DNA from: Coriaria nepalensis
Taxonomy: Eukaryota; Streptophyta; Magnoliopsida; Cucurbitales; Coriariaceae
DNA length: 64,000 nucleotides
Direction of reading: 5' to 3'
Assembly: GCA_027186245.1 (NCBI GenBank)
Contig: CP114490.1
Span: 2,929,001 to 2,993,000, forward strand
Shown here: in pieces, positions 1-11,869 of the stretch
Layout: every line of letters begins with the position of its first letter
Position numbering within the stretch: the first letter of the stretch is position 1
Notes under the pieces: generated by a model
Databases searched by the model: none
The model's input: the letters and a program-made list of their open reading frames with translations, nothing else
Told to the model about the DNA's origin: nothing
Position numbers and translations under genes: made by a program

Positions 1-1990
1 TGGTAGTGAAGAAGAGACATTGATGGAAGTGGATCTCCCGCAGTTAAGTTTATTATGGCTTGAGAAACTACCAAAGCTCAAGTGTTTAGACTCGTTCTCA
101 TCCATTGTGCAAGAAAGGCTCTCAGGTGAAGAAGAGGTATTTATTCAACTATCATTAAAAATGTGATTTTATATTATTTATTATTATTTCTTGTTGGGAT
201 TGTGAAAGCTAATATCCTATTTCTAATATTACAAATGATTTTTTTTGCAGGTTCATTGTCACTCTTTTGAGATGAATAAATACTTAAAAGTTGAAAAGTA
301 CGGTGGTTTGTTCCATGACAGCCTTGTGACTACTCTCAGTAACTTAACTGAGTTGAGAGTAAATAGATGTGATCAACTACAATACATCTTCACACGCCGC
401 ACTGTAGCAAAAACTCTTTCTAGGATCCAAACTCTTTTAATAAGGGATTGCCAGAATTTGGAAGTAATAATATATAGTAGTTCAGAAGAGACATTGGCAG
501 AAGTGGATGGCAACATTACCTTCCCTCACTTAACTCACTTAAGACTTGAGAAGCTACCAAATCTCAAAAGTTTAGACTCCTACTTCATTTTGCAAGGAAG
601 CCTTTTGAGTGAAGAGGTATTTATTTATTTATTTTTCATTATATTTTGCTTAATCCATTCATTAATGAATGGACATTCTATCAGAACAAATGTGTAATTA
701 AAGAAAATGTTAGTTTGATCTATATGTTCTTCACAATTGGACATTATTTTTTTCAGGTTCAACGTCCCTCCTTAGAGGTGAATAAATCGAAAGAGAAAAG
801 TTCTTCACAAATTTTCAGTGGGTTTCCTAAGCTTAGAGACTTATATGTTGAAGACTGTGGTAGTTTCCGATGTATTAATGGACCTCATTTAACACTACCG
901 GATAGTGTAGAAGAATTCGGCCTGAGCTCTAATGAAGGGGTACCTCTACAGGTGCTCGCAACAGGTCCAAGATTAAGGTGGTTACAGTTGAAGAATTCAT
1001 CAAGATTACAAAGGATTGAGTGGAATACAAAAACGTATCAAAATTTGGAGAGATTGGAAGTTTCTGGTTGCACAAGTCTAACAAGTTGTTTTGATGATTA
1101 CACAAATGCCCTCAGATTCCCATCTCTGAGGAAATTGTCAATGAGAAATTGTCATGAGATGTTCCAATTTGCTTCCCAATCCCAAGATACCATACGACCA
1201 CTATTTGATCAGAGGGTATATCATGTTTTGCATTATTTTCATTTTTTCTTATAAAAGCGTGTTTAGATAGAAAAATAAATAAATATATAGACATGGGAAT
1301 TATGTCAAAATGTTTATAAGCAGATTTTTCTATTCATAGGTTGAATTTGATTCCTTGACGGAGTTGACGATTGATGGCCTCTACAAGTTGGAACAAGTAC
1401 ATGCAATTGAAGTGCCGCCACTTTTGTTATTCTCTCATTTACGAAACTTGACTTTGAGTAATCTACATAGTTTGAAGCATCTATGGTGGAATGACAATGT
1501 GGTCAAGGATGGTATTCATAGTCCTTTTGGTCTTCCAAACCTCCAGCGATTGGAACTGATCAACTGTGGTCGTTTGAGATTTGTCTTCACTCCTTATGTA
1601 GTAGCTAAACATTTCAGGGAACTTAGAGTGGTTCACATCTCAAAATGTGAGATGATTGAAGAAATAGTAACTTCAAATGAACACGCTGGTAATTTAGGAG
1701 ATGAATGCGAACCACATGATCGTATTATCTTACCCTCCTTATTAAGACTGGATCTAGAGGATCTAGATAATCTTCTGGGTTTCTATATGGGTAAATCTGC
1801 TCTCGAGTTGCCGCAATTGTATTCCATGAGCATCAAGGGATGCCCGAAGATGCAAATATTTTGTCTTGGATCTCTATTAGCGCCACAACTCAAATCTATC
1901 GAGTTAGATGACAAGGAGTTACACATATCTAATAAGGGCCTCAACGATATGCTTATGCAAGAATTTCATAAAAATAAGGTATGCATGTAA
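1..1990 (+). CDS. CC-NBS-LRR type disease-resistance protein, C-terminal LRR part (5' end outside window)
   Basis: Four consecutive exons stay in one frame with phase-0 introns: 1-136, 251-616, 757-1215 and 1340-1978 (or read through to a stop at 1988-1990). Every exon start is preceded by CAG or TAG, and every exon is followed by GTAT. The protein is a series of irregular leucine-rich repeats of the RPS2/At4g27190 kind, with units such as LRLEKLPNLKSLDS and cysteine-bearing strands (VNRCDQL, INCGRL, ISKCEMI, IKGCPKM). Repeating the same exon design is typical of this resistance-gene subfamily. These proteins recognise pathogen effectors in the cytoplasm, and the LRR gives specificity. The coiled-coil and NB-ARC parts must lie left of the window. 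No frameshift or stop was seen. The true end is unsure: splicing at 1978 could join the exon-like reading frame at 3762. Confidence 0.82.
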
Positions 1991-2117
1991 TGAGCAACTT
2001 ATTGTATTTCAAATTTTCAATCATTAAAATCTACTAATATATATTTAGATTTCTAGTGATGGCGAGAATTTTTACTCTACTTAAGTTAAGGAATAATTAA
2101 TCATCACAATTAGATAT

Positions 2118-3675
2118 TGTTGGAATTTCTGAAGATTTCAGTTGGTTTGAGTTTGATTGACTCAAAATACCAGCAAAAAGTACTAGCGGAAAAACAGAGC
2201 AGAACAGAGCTTCAAGGCTAAAAATGAAATCTGAAAACTGCTTGATCCTATTAAATTAATCTGAATTCTTGCATTGAAAATGATTAGCTAGCTAGTTATA
2301 CTAAACTGCAAACTAACAAATATATAAAAAACTTGAGTGCCAAAATTTGCTGGAATTTGGAACGGATCAAATTTTTTTAGTTCTGTTCAAGTATGCTCGA
2401 TGGGTCTACGGCCAACCATTTGAGGCCGTAGACCCGTAGAGTAATCGAGCTTCTGTGGACTTCAAGGCTATCGAGTACTTCGACCTTTTGAGGAGTTTAT
2501 GCCTTTTGAGTATTACGAGCTGTTGAGAAGGTTCGATGGGTCTACAGTCAACCCTTTGAGACTGTTAGAATTCGAGTGAAAAGAGAGCAAAGGCAGAAGA
2601 TGAAGTTGTAATAATATTCAAACAAGTTTTGATTGCAAAAAGTGTAAATTTTATTGAACATTTTCAATACAATAAGTAGATGAGTTTTGATCATCATTAC
2701 AAGTAAAATTGACCTTACTAGATTGCTTACAAACCAAAAAAGATAATCTACTACAACATTTAATTAAAGTTTGCTTAAAAGTAAACCGAAATTCTGCATT
2801 GCAGAAAGTAAAAACTAGAAAAGCAGAAAATCAACTTTTTTATGGTTAAGGACCAATGGACAAAAAATGATGACATGCTTCCAATTGATCCAAAAACAAC
2901 TCCAACATGTTCATATGAACTTATTGAACTTGCTAGGATAGGAAGAAGGCAAAATTAGACCACCAAACAGCAGCTGTCTTGCCATGACAGCAAGTATAGT
3001 AGCAGCCAATAGAAAAGGCCATAACTTCTTCATCTTTGATCTCATCTGCTTCAAACCAATTCTCACAAGTTTGGTTGAAAAAGATATAGCTGATGTAGAA
3101 GGAGTCAATGCCAAAATCCAATAGATGAGAAAAGTCAACTAAAACAAAACATAAAAACAAAATATTGAAATGAGCAGAACATAACACCTTCTGATAGAGG
3201 CCGTAGACTCGTAGAGTATAAAGACCCTTAGAGCTTGAAGTCCTTCAGATTAGTTCTTCCTGAGCAGGCTCGATGGGTATACTGGTCGACCTTTTGAGGC
3301 CGTAGACCCATCAAGTATCGAGATTTTGCAAAACTTATGTGGAAGGTTGATGGGTCTATGGTTGACCCTTTGAGGCTGTAGATCTGTAGACTCTTCTGAT
3401 GACTTCGACCCTTTTGAGGATTTAGAACTGAGCTGGGTCGATGGGTCTACGGCCAACTATTTGAGGCCGTAGACCCATAGAGTATCGAGAAATCCTCTGC
3501 TTTAATATATTCTAACTTCTTCATTTTTTATTCGATCTCTCTTATTCTTCTTGCTACATGATCGTTTCAGCCTCCTTTAATTATAGGAAAGGTGGTTAAC
3601 TAAAAAAATCCACCGAGTCCGAACTCTGATTATTGTTTCTTACTTATTAGGAAGGAGTTTCACATATTTCCAACA
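2118..3675. mobile_element. Solo LTR of a retrotransposon with 5-bp target duplication
   Basis: The 1558-bp segment starts TGTTGGAA and ends TTCCAACA, the inverted TG...CA ends of a plant LTR. It is flanked by the same five bases, GATAT, at 2113-2117 and 3676-3680. No gag or pol reading frame and no second LTR are present, so it looks like a solo LTR left by LTR-LTR recombination, or a non-coding LTR element. It lies directly behind the LRR exons, possibly inside their last intron. Its inside carries the palindromic repeats listed separately. Confidence 0.78.
2398..3487. repeat. Degenerate hairpin-forming repeat family inside the solo LTR
   Basis: A unit of about 50 bp recurs near 2398, 2534, 3270, 3349 and 3439, with a half copy near 3199. 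Its core is an inverted repeat: arm GGGTCTACGGCC, loop of 10 bases, arm GGCCGTAGACCC. It is perfect at 2402-2435 and 3443-3476. The copy at 2544-2565 has changed both arms together (ACAGTC with GACTGT). The two other copies are imperfect. Most copies are preceded by TCGATG or followed by a TCGAG-like tail. Confidence 0.8.
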
Positions 3676-3761
3676 GATATAAATCGGGACAGAGACGACA
3701 ACTACTTTGATAAGAGTGTATGCTAAAATTTTACTCTACTTGTACCCGTTTTCTGCAGGCA

Positions 3762-3986
3762 GGGGGCTCACATTCACTATCGCCAGAGAGGGAGGCTGAA
3801 CTCACTACCATCACAGAGGGAAAAGACAATGTTGGCCAACAAGACAAAAGGAAAGAAGGAGAAGACAAAAGAGTGATCCCAGTTTGGAGATGTTTGAGAT
3901 ACTTGATAACCTTTACAATTCTGATTGGCATATCTTCAAAATTAATCACCTCTAAGCGGAAGAGAAGGGAAATGCTAAGGAAATAA
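3762..3986 (+). other. Candidate last exon with a C-terminal membrane segment
   Basis: After an acceptor TTTTCTGCAG at 3761, an open frame of 74 codons runs to TAA at 3984-3986. The first half is charged. It ends with a hydrophobic stretch (ITFTILIGIS) followed by a basic tail (SKRKRREMLRK). Its phase fits the phase-0 end of the LRR exon at 1978, so the two could be spliced across an intron holding the solo LTR. I do not recognise the peptide. It may instead be chance coding potential or a remnant of another gene. Confidence 0.3.
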
Positions 3987-4103
3987 CGTATTTTAGTTTA
4001 TTCTAACAAGGAAATTGCTTCAGGCTCTGATTCAACCAAATCCCGAAGCAGAACACTAAAGGAGGAGGAGAAGGCGCAGAAGATCTGGTAAGAGAAGGGG
4101 CAA

Positions 4104-5690
4104 ATGGCGTGCACCGGAGTTTTTCAACCAATTGTTCTTGTTACATCCTCCTCCTCCGTCTCTTGTTTCATCCTTTTAGACTGTTAAGCAGCCGTTGCTA
4201 CTTACTCCAATCCCTAGCAACCAGGCTCGCCTCACCTTGTGTCTTTCGAATCGAGATTATCTGTTGTTTGGACCTAGGTCGAGGACTAGGGGTACTGCCT
4301 CATTTCGTTGCTTATCCGGTGAGGCTATTTTCTAATTCACTTTCTTTTCAGCATCTTATTTGTCTACGATTTTCCAGTATTCGAATTCGATACTGCTTTG
4401 AATTGGTTGAAATCTGAGAGTTTTGTGTTCACGTTTTAGACTTGAATTGTGGTGAAGGGGGAAATTTTTTTTTTTTAGATTGAGTTTTTGGTTCACTCTA
4501 ATATCCCAATTATGTTTTCGCTCATAGTAGAAAACCAGTTCATTAGCTGAATGAAATATGAACTATGAAGTGATGTTATGATATTGTTTAAAGGGAATAG
4601 AAGTATAAAAACAAGTTCATTAGCTGAACAAAATATGAACTATGAAGTCGTTTTTCCTTTAATCTTTGGTCTGGTTTGTTCAGTATCGAAATTCAAAGTG
4701 TGATTCTTTCTGACTAATCTGGTGTCGTACTGCTAATCTGACCTTGGATAGGAAAGTGGAGTGCAATAGAAGTATGGATGATAAGTTCTACCCTGCAATC
4801 GGTTCTAAAAGATCTCTGCTTGATTTAGTATCACAAGTCCTGTAAATTCATACATAAACTTGTTTATAATAAAATTATTGACTTGATTGGCTGTATGTAT
4901 ACACTTAGTCAAAACTTATTGTGTTTTATATCATTTCGTAGTTAATAATTGCCTTGACATTTGATACTCAGAATGTCCAACTGCAAGGGTGGAGTTTGAA
5001 AAGGGGCAGATTGATGAGGTATTCCTCTAAGTTTTATTAAAGGTTGTTGATTCGAATTCCGTTTTGACAAGTCTCTGACTACTACTATTGAGTATTCCTA
5101 GTCCTTACTGCAACTCTATGTTTCTTTCAGGCCGATTTGGCTAGAAAATACTTCAGAGATGGACGGCCTTTCGATTTGGAAGGTTGGTCGAATTTCCTGC
5201 TGTCTCCTCTGGTTATCCCACTTTCTTTCTTTTGCATCACCATTTTCTTTTCAGGCCTTAAGAACTGAATCAGAAGTGCATATTCTCATGTTGAAGGCGT
5301 TGATGAAATGCTCCATGAATTCCACAAAAACAACTACGAGACACAAATTATCCTCTCTGGTAATTAGGAAAAGAATTACCATCCACTTCTTTTCCTTCAT
5401 GCTCTGCCATCTCTCATTGTTTCTTGGAAAAATTCTTATGGTGGGTACAAAATGATCGAGGACAAGTTAGAAATCTCAAGTTATCTATCTTGGACCTTTT
5501 GCTCATGTTTAAACAAGTACAATAGACGGTTTTACATGCATTGTCATACGGTTTTAAGAAAGATGTATAAATGGTGAGTGGTCGTGTTTTCTACATGTTT
5601 CAGGGTAAAGAAAGCGAGATCCTGAAATCTACTTGGAAGTTGTAAAACATCTTAAAGTTGAACCAACCAATTGCATTTTCAATGATGATA
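4104..5690 (+). pseudogene. Chloroplast FMN hydrolase (HAD family, FHY1-like), decayed
   Basis: Pieces of a HAD-superfamily riboflavin-phosphate phosphatase lie in the right order: a transit-peptide-like exon (4104 to about 4319), DEADLARKYFRDGRPFDLE split over about 4971-5019 and 5131-5181, HVEGVDEMLHEFHKNNYE near 5255-5345, YKMIEDKLEISSYLSWTFCS near 5440-5505, and LEVVKHLKVEPTNCIF near 5605-5690. Lesions seen: a one-base frame change around 4180 in the first exon, an in-frame TGA directly after the LKN of the fourth piece, disrupted sequence after NNYE, a frame change near 5617, and FNDDR where the family has a DD motif after a hydrophobic pair. No exon with the DxDxT/V nucleophile motif was found between 4320 and 4970. 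Enzymes of this family hydrolyse FMN to riboflavin in plastids; this copy cannot be functional as read. Confidence 0.72.
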
Positions 5691-6503
5691 GGTTTATTTT
5701 TTTGTCATCTGTTGTTCATTAGAACTTTTGTACATGGAACCAGAGCTGGCTCGTGATCAATTGGGGCCCTAAGCCAAATTAAAATTTAATAGTCATTTTA
5801 AAATTTTAACTCATAATTTAATCTACAGGTGGTCCATTTGTTGTCTCACATTGCGAACTTCAATGCATCTTTTTGATATGATTTGATATAACAACCTGAA
5901 AATATACTGAAATTTCAAGTCAACATCAAACTTGATGGTGAGAAAGCGAAGTAATGGAACAAAAGAAGGGTCCTATGAAATACTCACGCAGAGAATAAGC
6001 CAATGAAAACTATACAACTTGCTATAGAGAAAGTTCCACCCAGTTCTGTTTTTCTTTTCACAACTACCTTCTGATCATCCTACAAGGCAGATCAAGCAGA
6101 TTATTGAAATGTCATTGCTTATAAGCATGTAAAAGCTTAGGAAAAATAGAAGCGGTTGAGGATTTGAGAGGAGAGAAGGTTGAGGTATAGGATGAGAAAG
6201 AGTGGAGAAGGAAGAGGAGACAAAGAAGTAGTAGGAAGAAGAAGAGAGACGAGCGCGTTGAAGGAGGTGTGAATGAGCTTCGCCATTTTAGCGACTCAAC
6301 GTAGGAGTGAGGGAAAGGAAATAAAGGACACTCCTTTTATTACACCCAAAAAATAAAAATAAAAATAAAAATAAAAAACAAAAAAAAAATTAAAATTAAT
6401 ATTTATTAATTAATAAATTAAAAAGTGGGCACGGTATAGTCCAACTGTTCAACTTGGTTGCTTTTCTTCGTTTTTTCACCAGTTAGCTTCAAAAAGGGCA
6501 AAG
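5691..6503. other. Gene-free stretch
   Basis: No supported gene. Near 5745-5790 a short piece resembles transposon-terminal sequence (GGGGCCCTAAGCC). An A-rich low-complexity run with AAAAT units lies at about 6345-6390. Confidence 0.5.
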
Positions 6504-7113
6504 ATGATGAATATGATGAAGAGGGCAAGGCGTTTTGCCGCTTCTTCTGCTTCTACTTTCCATCTTTTAGAAGCAATTGGGGAGGCTTTTAGAAGCAAAA
6601 GAACTTTTTATGAAGATGGAGGATGTAGGACAACCTCTGGATGTCATTCCGTACTCTGTTTTGTTGCGTGGATTTTGCAAATATGGTAAAGTTGACGAGG
6701 CACTTATGTTGTTTCAAGAAATGCAAGAAAGGGGATTAGATTTCGATACTGGGATCCATAACATCCTAATTTATGGCTTGTGCAAATCAGGACGGCTCAA
6801 AGGTGCAGAAGAGTTGCTCTCCAGTCTCTCGAGCAAGAGGTTGCAACCTAATGTGGGGGCATTTAACGCAATGATTAATGGCCTATGTAAAGAAGGGTTA
6901 CTTAATGAAGCTTATGATTTACTTAAAGGAATGGAAGAGAATGGTTGTACACCCAATCGTTTCACTTACAATACAATTATACAGGGATGCCTAGGAAATC
7001 GTGATGTTTCAAGGGCAAAAGAACTTCTTCAAGAGATGTTTGACAAGGGTTTCCCTGCAGATGCATCTATTGCTTCCATGGAAATTGATCTATCATCCAA
7101 GGAATGGTATTGA
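6504..7113 (+). pseudogene. P-class pentatricopeptide repeat (PPR) protein, internally deleted
   Basis: Codons 6652-7071 encode four back-to-back 35-residue PPR motifs, with signatures such as YSVLLRGFCKYGKVDEA, FNAMINGLCKEGLLNEA and YNTIIQGC, preceded by half a motif and followed by a short tail ending at TGA 7111-7113. The ATG at 6504 begins an organelle-presequence-like peptide (MKRARRFAASSASTFHLL), but in a different frame. In the PPR frame a TAG lies upstream near 6568, and the first internal ATG is near 6610. The simplest reading is an internal deletion that removed several hundred codons of repeats and put the presequence out of frame. Intact relatives (restorer-of-fertility-like proteins) bind organelle RNA. 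A short translated product from an internal ATG cannot be excluded. Confidence 0.75.
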
Positions 7114-10100
7114 ACAGATCGTTCCATGAGGCATTTCTTTGTGTTTCTTTTTTGTGGTACTTTCTACAACAATGGATGTTGAGGCAACAAGGCCGATGCA
7201 TTCTACAGGAAGGATCCTACATTTCTATGTGAGTATAATGCTTTCTAAATCCTTAAGGGTCATTTTTGTTACCTGATTTCTGAATACCTTTACTAAAGGT
7301 TGTATTCAGTGGCCATACAAATAAGCACTTTGATATGAGCAGTCTGGTGAGTTTTATATTGAAAGAAACACATCTTGTGCTCTTTACAACACCCATGGGC
7401 TGTAAACCAATTTTTTATGCAATCCACCTGGAGTGCGCCTTCCTCTTATCTCTCTCTTCCTCCAATTGTTTTATATATACACTTCATACTGAATCTTTAT
7501 CCTGGATGATTCTCAATCCTGTTGCAATGTATCTTTGCAAAAGTTCATTGTCTGTCAATCTGTTATCGACCCTCATTTTTATAATTACCTTGTAGATGAG
7601 CGATGGATCATTACCTCTCGAAAGCGAACCTTCTGAGCAAGCTGAATGAGCTCCTCTTATTACTGCAAATTCTAAGGCATATCTAGCATCTGTGGCTTCA
7701 AATTCCGGTTCTGGTACTTTTATGTTTCATCCAATGCTATGTCATGTCTCTGTGAATTCCGGATATATTGCAGTATATATATTTGTACTTACAAAGGAGC
7801 CCGTGCAGGTTATGCAACTAGTTTGAAATTGAGGATTGCGTTGATAGAAACTTGTATATATAGATATATAACATTTCAAATTCAGTTGCCAATTTTAAAA
7901 AGAAAAAATGTTATGACTATAACCAATTTATATATTTCTTTCAACTTTTTAATGTTTTTATTAATATCAAGTATCTTTTGAGTTAACTAAAATTCACTGG
8001 AATTGATCGGTCAATTCTTGCTCAGCTCTCCTCCCTCTCCTCCGGTTCACTTCCAAGTAAGTAAAGATTAAGTCAGTAAGCTGTTAACACAGGCACTTCA
8101 CTTCTTTCGTCCCGATCCTGCTTGCTGGATGGATGGTTAAGGACAATGAATTGGCTGAAAAGTTCGCCTTTGTAACTATTTTTTTCTATATGATGCTCTC
8201 CTTTCTGTTTAGAGAACTTGAAGAAGGAATTCATGAAGAACATGACAGTCGCAACATAATCAGATTCATATTTCTTAAAATACTTATATTATATATTTTA
8301 CAATAATTTCATAAACATAATAAATTTAATATTTTAATTAAATCTTACTATATAATCTTATCATAATCTTTATTTAATAATCACTATCATTTTATTATAA
8401 TTTTTGTTTGAATTTGAATTTGAAAATCCATGAGACACAAAATAAAAAATCACTATTATGAAATCTATAATTTTAAATTCAAAATTATCTTCCACAATAA
8501 TAAAAAATTAAAATTAAAAGTCAATTAATTAAAGAGCAAATTCAATAAACAAAAAACACTATATTGATTTTTCTTTTTTTCTTTAGGCTTGATATTTTCC
8601 TTAAAATAAAGTAATATATTTAAAACATTTTGGAATAAATTTCAAATACCAAACAAAGTAAAATTCAAAGATCTTTTATACATATAATATATTAACATTA
8701 TTTGGCCAGTTTTTTTTTAAAAAAAAAATATTCGGCCAAATTGTTCGGATTGGGTTTAGATTAAATTCGTAACTAACCCAATACATATTAAATCTACAGG
8801 TTTCGGGTTATCAATTTGGTTTTCGACTGGGTGAATCGAATGACCGGTTTTCTACATATCTCAACCCTTATTCTTCGCATTTCCCATATGTACTTTGATT
8901 TCAGATTTTTTTTCACGTTCAACTTTGCATCTCTTAATATAATTTTCATACTTCTAATATCATTTCTTTCTAATACGGTGGAAAATCAAAATTATAATTA
9001 GATCTCCATGATTAAAATGAATATTGATACATAAAAATGAAAATTATAATATTTTTAAATATTTTTAATCTCAAAATAAATAATGAGTTTATTAATCTCA
9101 ATATGATTCTACTTAATAATAATGTAACTCTACTATTTAATTTAATTATTAAATAAATTTACTTTATTGATATTCTTTTTAAATTTTTTTCATATTAGAC
9201 ATCTATAACTAGATGTGATAGTGTCTTTTATATTTATAAATCTAATGGCCTATATTAAGATTGCTAAGGATATAATTTAAAAATTATATAACTCTCTAAA
9301 ATATGTAATTTTTAAAAAGTAATTTTTGAGTCTATAAATACCTATAATTTATTATTATTTTTACTTTCTACAAAATATTTTTTTTAATCTAATCTCTTAT
9401 TTTCTCTATAAATTTTTCCTACATATTTCTTTCTTCTTCTTTTTATTTCATATTTTCCTATTTTCTTATTCTTTCATATTGTTATTCATGTCCATTTTTA
9501 CTGTTTAATTATTTATATATTACTTTATTTTTTATTTTTTATTGTTATTTAGATAAAAGATGCTTTAAGGAACAAGACAAGGAATGCAACAGTAATTCAG
9601 GAGTAGTGGTGAAGAGTAGATTTACTTTGGTTTCAAGGGGTTTATCCATTCTTGTTCTCTTCATTGTTTCCATCATATCATTCAAACACACATATTAAGA
9701 TAAAAGTTCTCAACACATGATATTTTTATACATGATAGATATTTAGTAGTCTCCATGCATCTTACTTCATTATGTTTCAAGTTTTTGCTAGTTTAGTTTA
9801 CCGTATATGATTTCATCATTTTGATGAAGAATTGTAAACATGGTAAAGTTTGAGATGCCGAGAGAGAATGTTCATACAAGTGAGTACAAATGCCAAATCT
9901 CATATGTTTTTCTGCTTATTTAGATGCTGCTTAGATCAAGGAGGTTCTAACATTCTAACTTTCATTCTATAAATATTTGTTTTTGCTTCTGTCTTTATTA
10001 TTACTTAGTTCTACTCACTAAAACCTTCACATTGTTCATGTATGTCTCGACCACATCACTAAAATGTATAAGATGTTTTTTGTATCATTCATCTACAAAC

Positions 10101-10454
10101 ATTAAGGCAAGGTCTTTTGTTGTGGACTGCTATTCTAGGTAATATATATGATACACTATAGAATTACACCATTCGTGTATTTTCAACTTCTTGTAATCGT
10201 AATTTTACCGTTAAATTTTCTAAAATACTATCATTCCATATTTTATAATATATGAAACTTAGGGGGTCTACAATATCATTTAAAACTCTTTTGGGAGTAA
10301 ATGTTAATTATGACATAGTTTAGAGTAATACTCTAGAAGAGAAGGCAATGTATAAATTGTCTGCAGTGCGTAAGCCATAGAAAGGTTGAAGAAAGATAGT
10401 TGAGATTAGAGAGAGATCGGAATTTTTAGAAGCTCTGCAGTTCGAGAAGAGGAA
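7114..10454. other. AT-rich intergenic region
   Basis: Over 3.3 kb without a supported gene. The section from about 8260 to 9540 is strongly AT-rich. Sequence near 8730-8850 has GGTTCGGGTT-like words resembling the ends of non-autonomous DNA transposons, but I could not define borders. The last part, about 10380-10454, should be the 5' leader of PELOTA. Confidence 0.5.
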
Positions 10455-11838
10455 ATGAAGATCGTACGAAAAGATTATATACCGCATGGACCTGGAAGCG
10501 TTAAGGTAATATGGAAACCCTAAACTGAATGGGAAGGAAAAAGCAAGTACACTAGTAGAAGGAAAGTCTTGTGTAATTGGGAAATTTTACTAGCCCTAAA
10601 AAAAAAGAAGTAAAATTCGGAGCTGGTTTTGTTAACAGATGGTGCCGGTTGATGCGGATGATCTGTGGTTTGCTTTCAATTTGATTGCTCCAGGAGATTC
10701 AGTCATGGCTGTCACGGTAAGGTACCTACTCGGCAGCTTCTACCACCTCTACTTCTATCTTTTATTGTAATCTGCAAATTTTTAGCTCTTAATTTTAAAT
10801 TCTACGTTTTTATTTTGATTGGTGGGTAAAGTTGAGGTTTTTTTCTCAAGACTCCATAATTTGTTGTGTCTATGGATTATATATATATATACATATTATA
10901 TTATATTATATGTTTTATTTTTCTCTAGAGTAGAGTAAGCTTTAAGGGTAAATAGGACTGTAGGATCAAGATGCTTCACTTCATTGTTATTAATTTAGGT
11001 TTAGAAGGTTTTTATTTATTTTTTCTTAATCGCTGTATGTTAAGTGCTGCTTAAGTTGAATGACATTTTACTAAGATGTCGTTAGTTAAATGGTTCGACT
11101 GAGATATTTCAAGTGGGCTTCAATCTTCAATCTTGTTTGTTACATATCATGAAAACTCATGCTATCTGCACTACATAAACCCTTGGTCTGGGAAATTATA
11201 CATGTTATAAAAGGTTATGTTGAATTCCACCCTTTACTCTCAAATTCTCAATTCAAAGCAACTTTAGCATAAACATCAATACTCAGTTATGATATAAATT
11301 ATTAACAGGAAAGTGCTTAGAGAAAAAGCTGCTGGTGGAAGGGATGCAGAGCGTGTGAAGCTCAAGCTGGAAATTAAAGTTGAAGAGGTACACAGGTTCA
11401 AAGAATGTTAGAAAATAAGAATTTGGAAGTTTTGGAATTTTTTTGCAGTTACTTTAAGTCTGTATCAATGGTCCATGTCCATTCTAATGTATAGAATTAT
11501 CATGTGAAGGATGGATAATGTCTCATAGAACTTTTTTTGGAAGTTTGGAACTTGTGTTAAATTAAGAGATCCTACAGTGCTCTGAAGTTCAATGAAAATA
11601 CAAATCTAACTATACCTAGACATCTTTGTTAGATGACTAAAAGTTATATGATTTCCAAAGGCACCTAACTTGCTGTATCTACCGCAATATGGTCTGTTTA
11701 CTGAGCTACTATTACTTTAAGCTTAGCCTTGAACGTTTCATATATAAATTTCTTCGATAAGCTGGTTGTTTACTTTACCGCTGACACCATCAAATAATAA
11801 ATATTTTAAAAGTACTGCTGACTCAATTCTTTTTAACT

Positions 11839-11869
<31 letters not shown>

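Noticed and set aside
4109..4417. 102-codon open frame rich in Leu/Cys
   Set aside because: It is the wrong frame of the decayed FMN hydrolase first exon, runs through its splice site, and has low complexity.
5740..5830. GGGGCCCTAAGCC-containing piece as a transposon end
   Set aside because: No partner end or target duplication could be found.
7335..7981. Two short frames after the PPR remnant
   Set aside because: Hydrophobic, low-complexity translations of AT-rich DNA with no recognisable motif.
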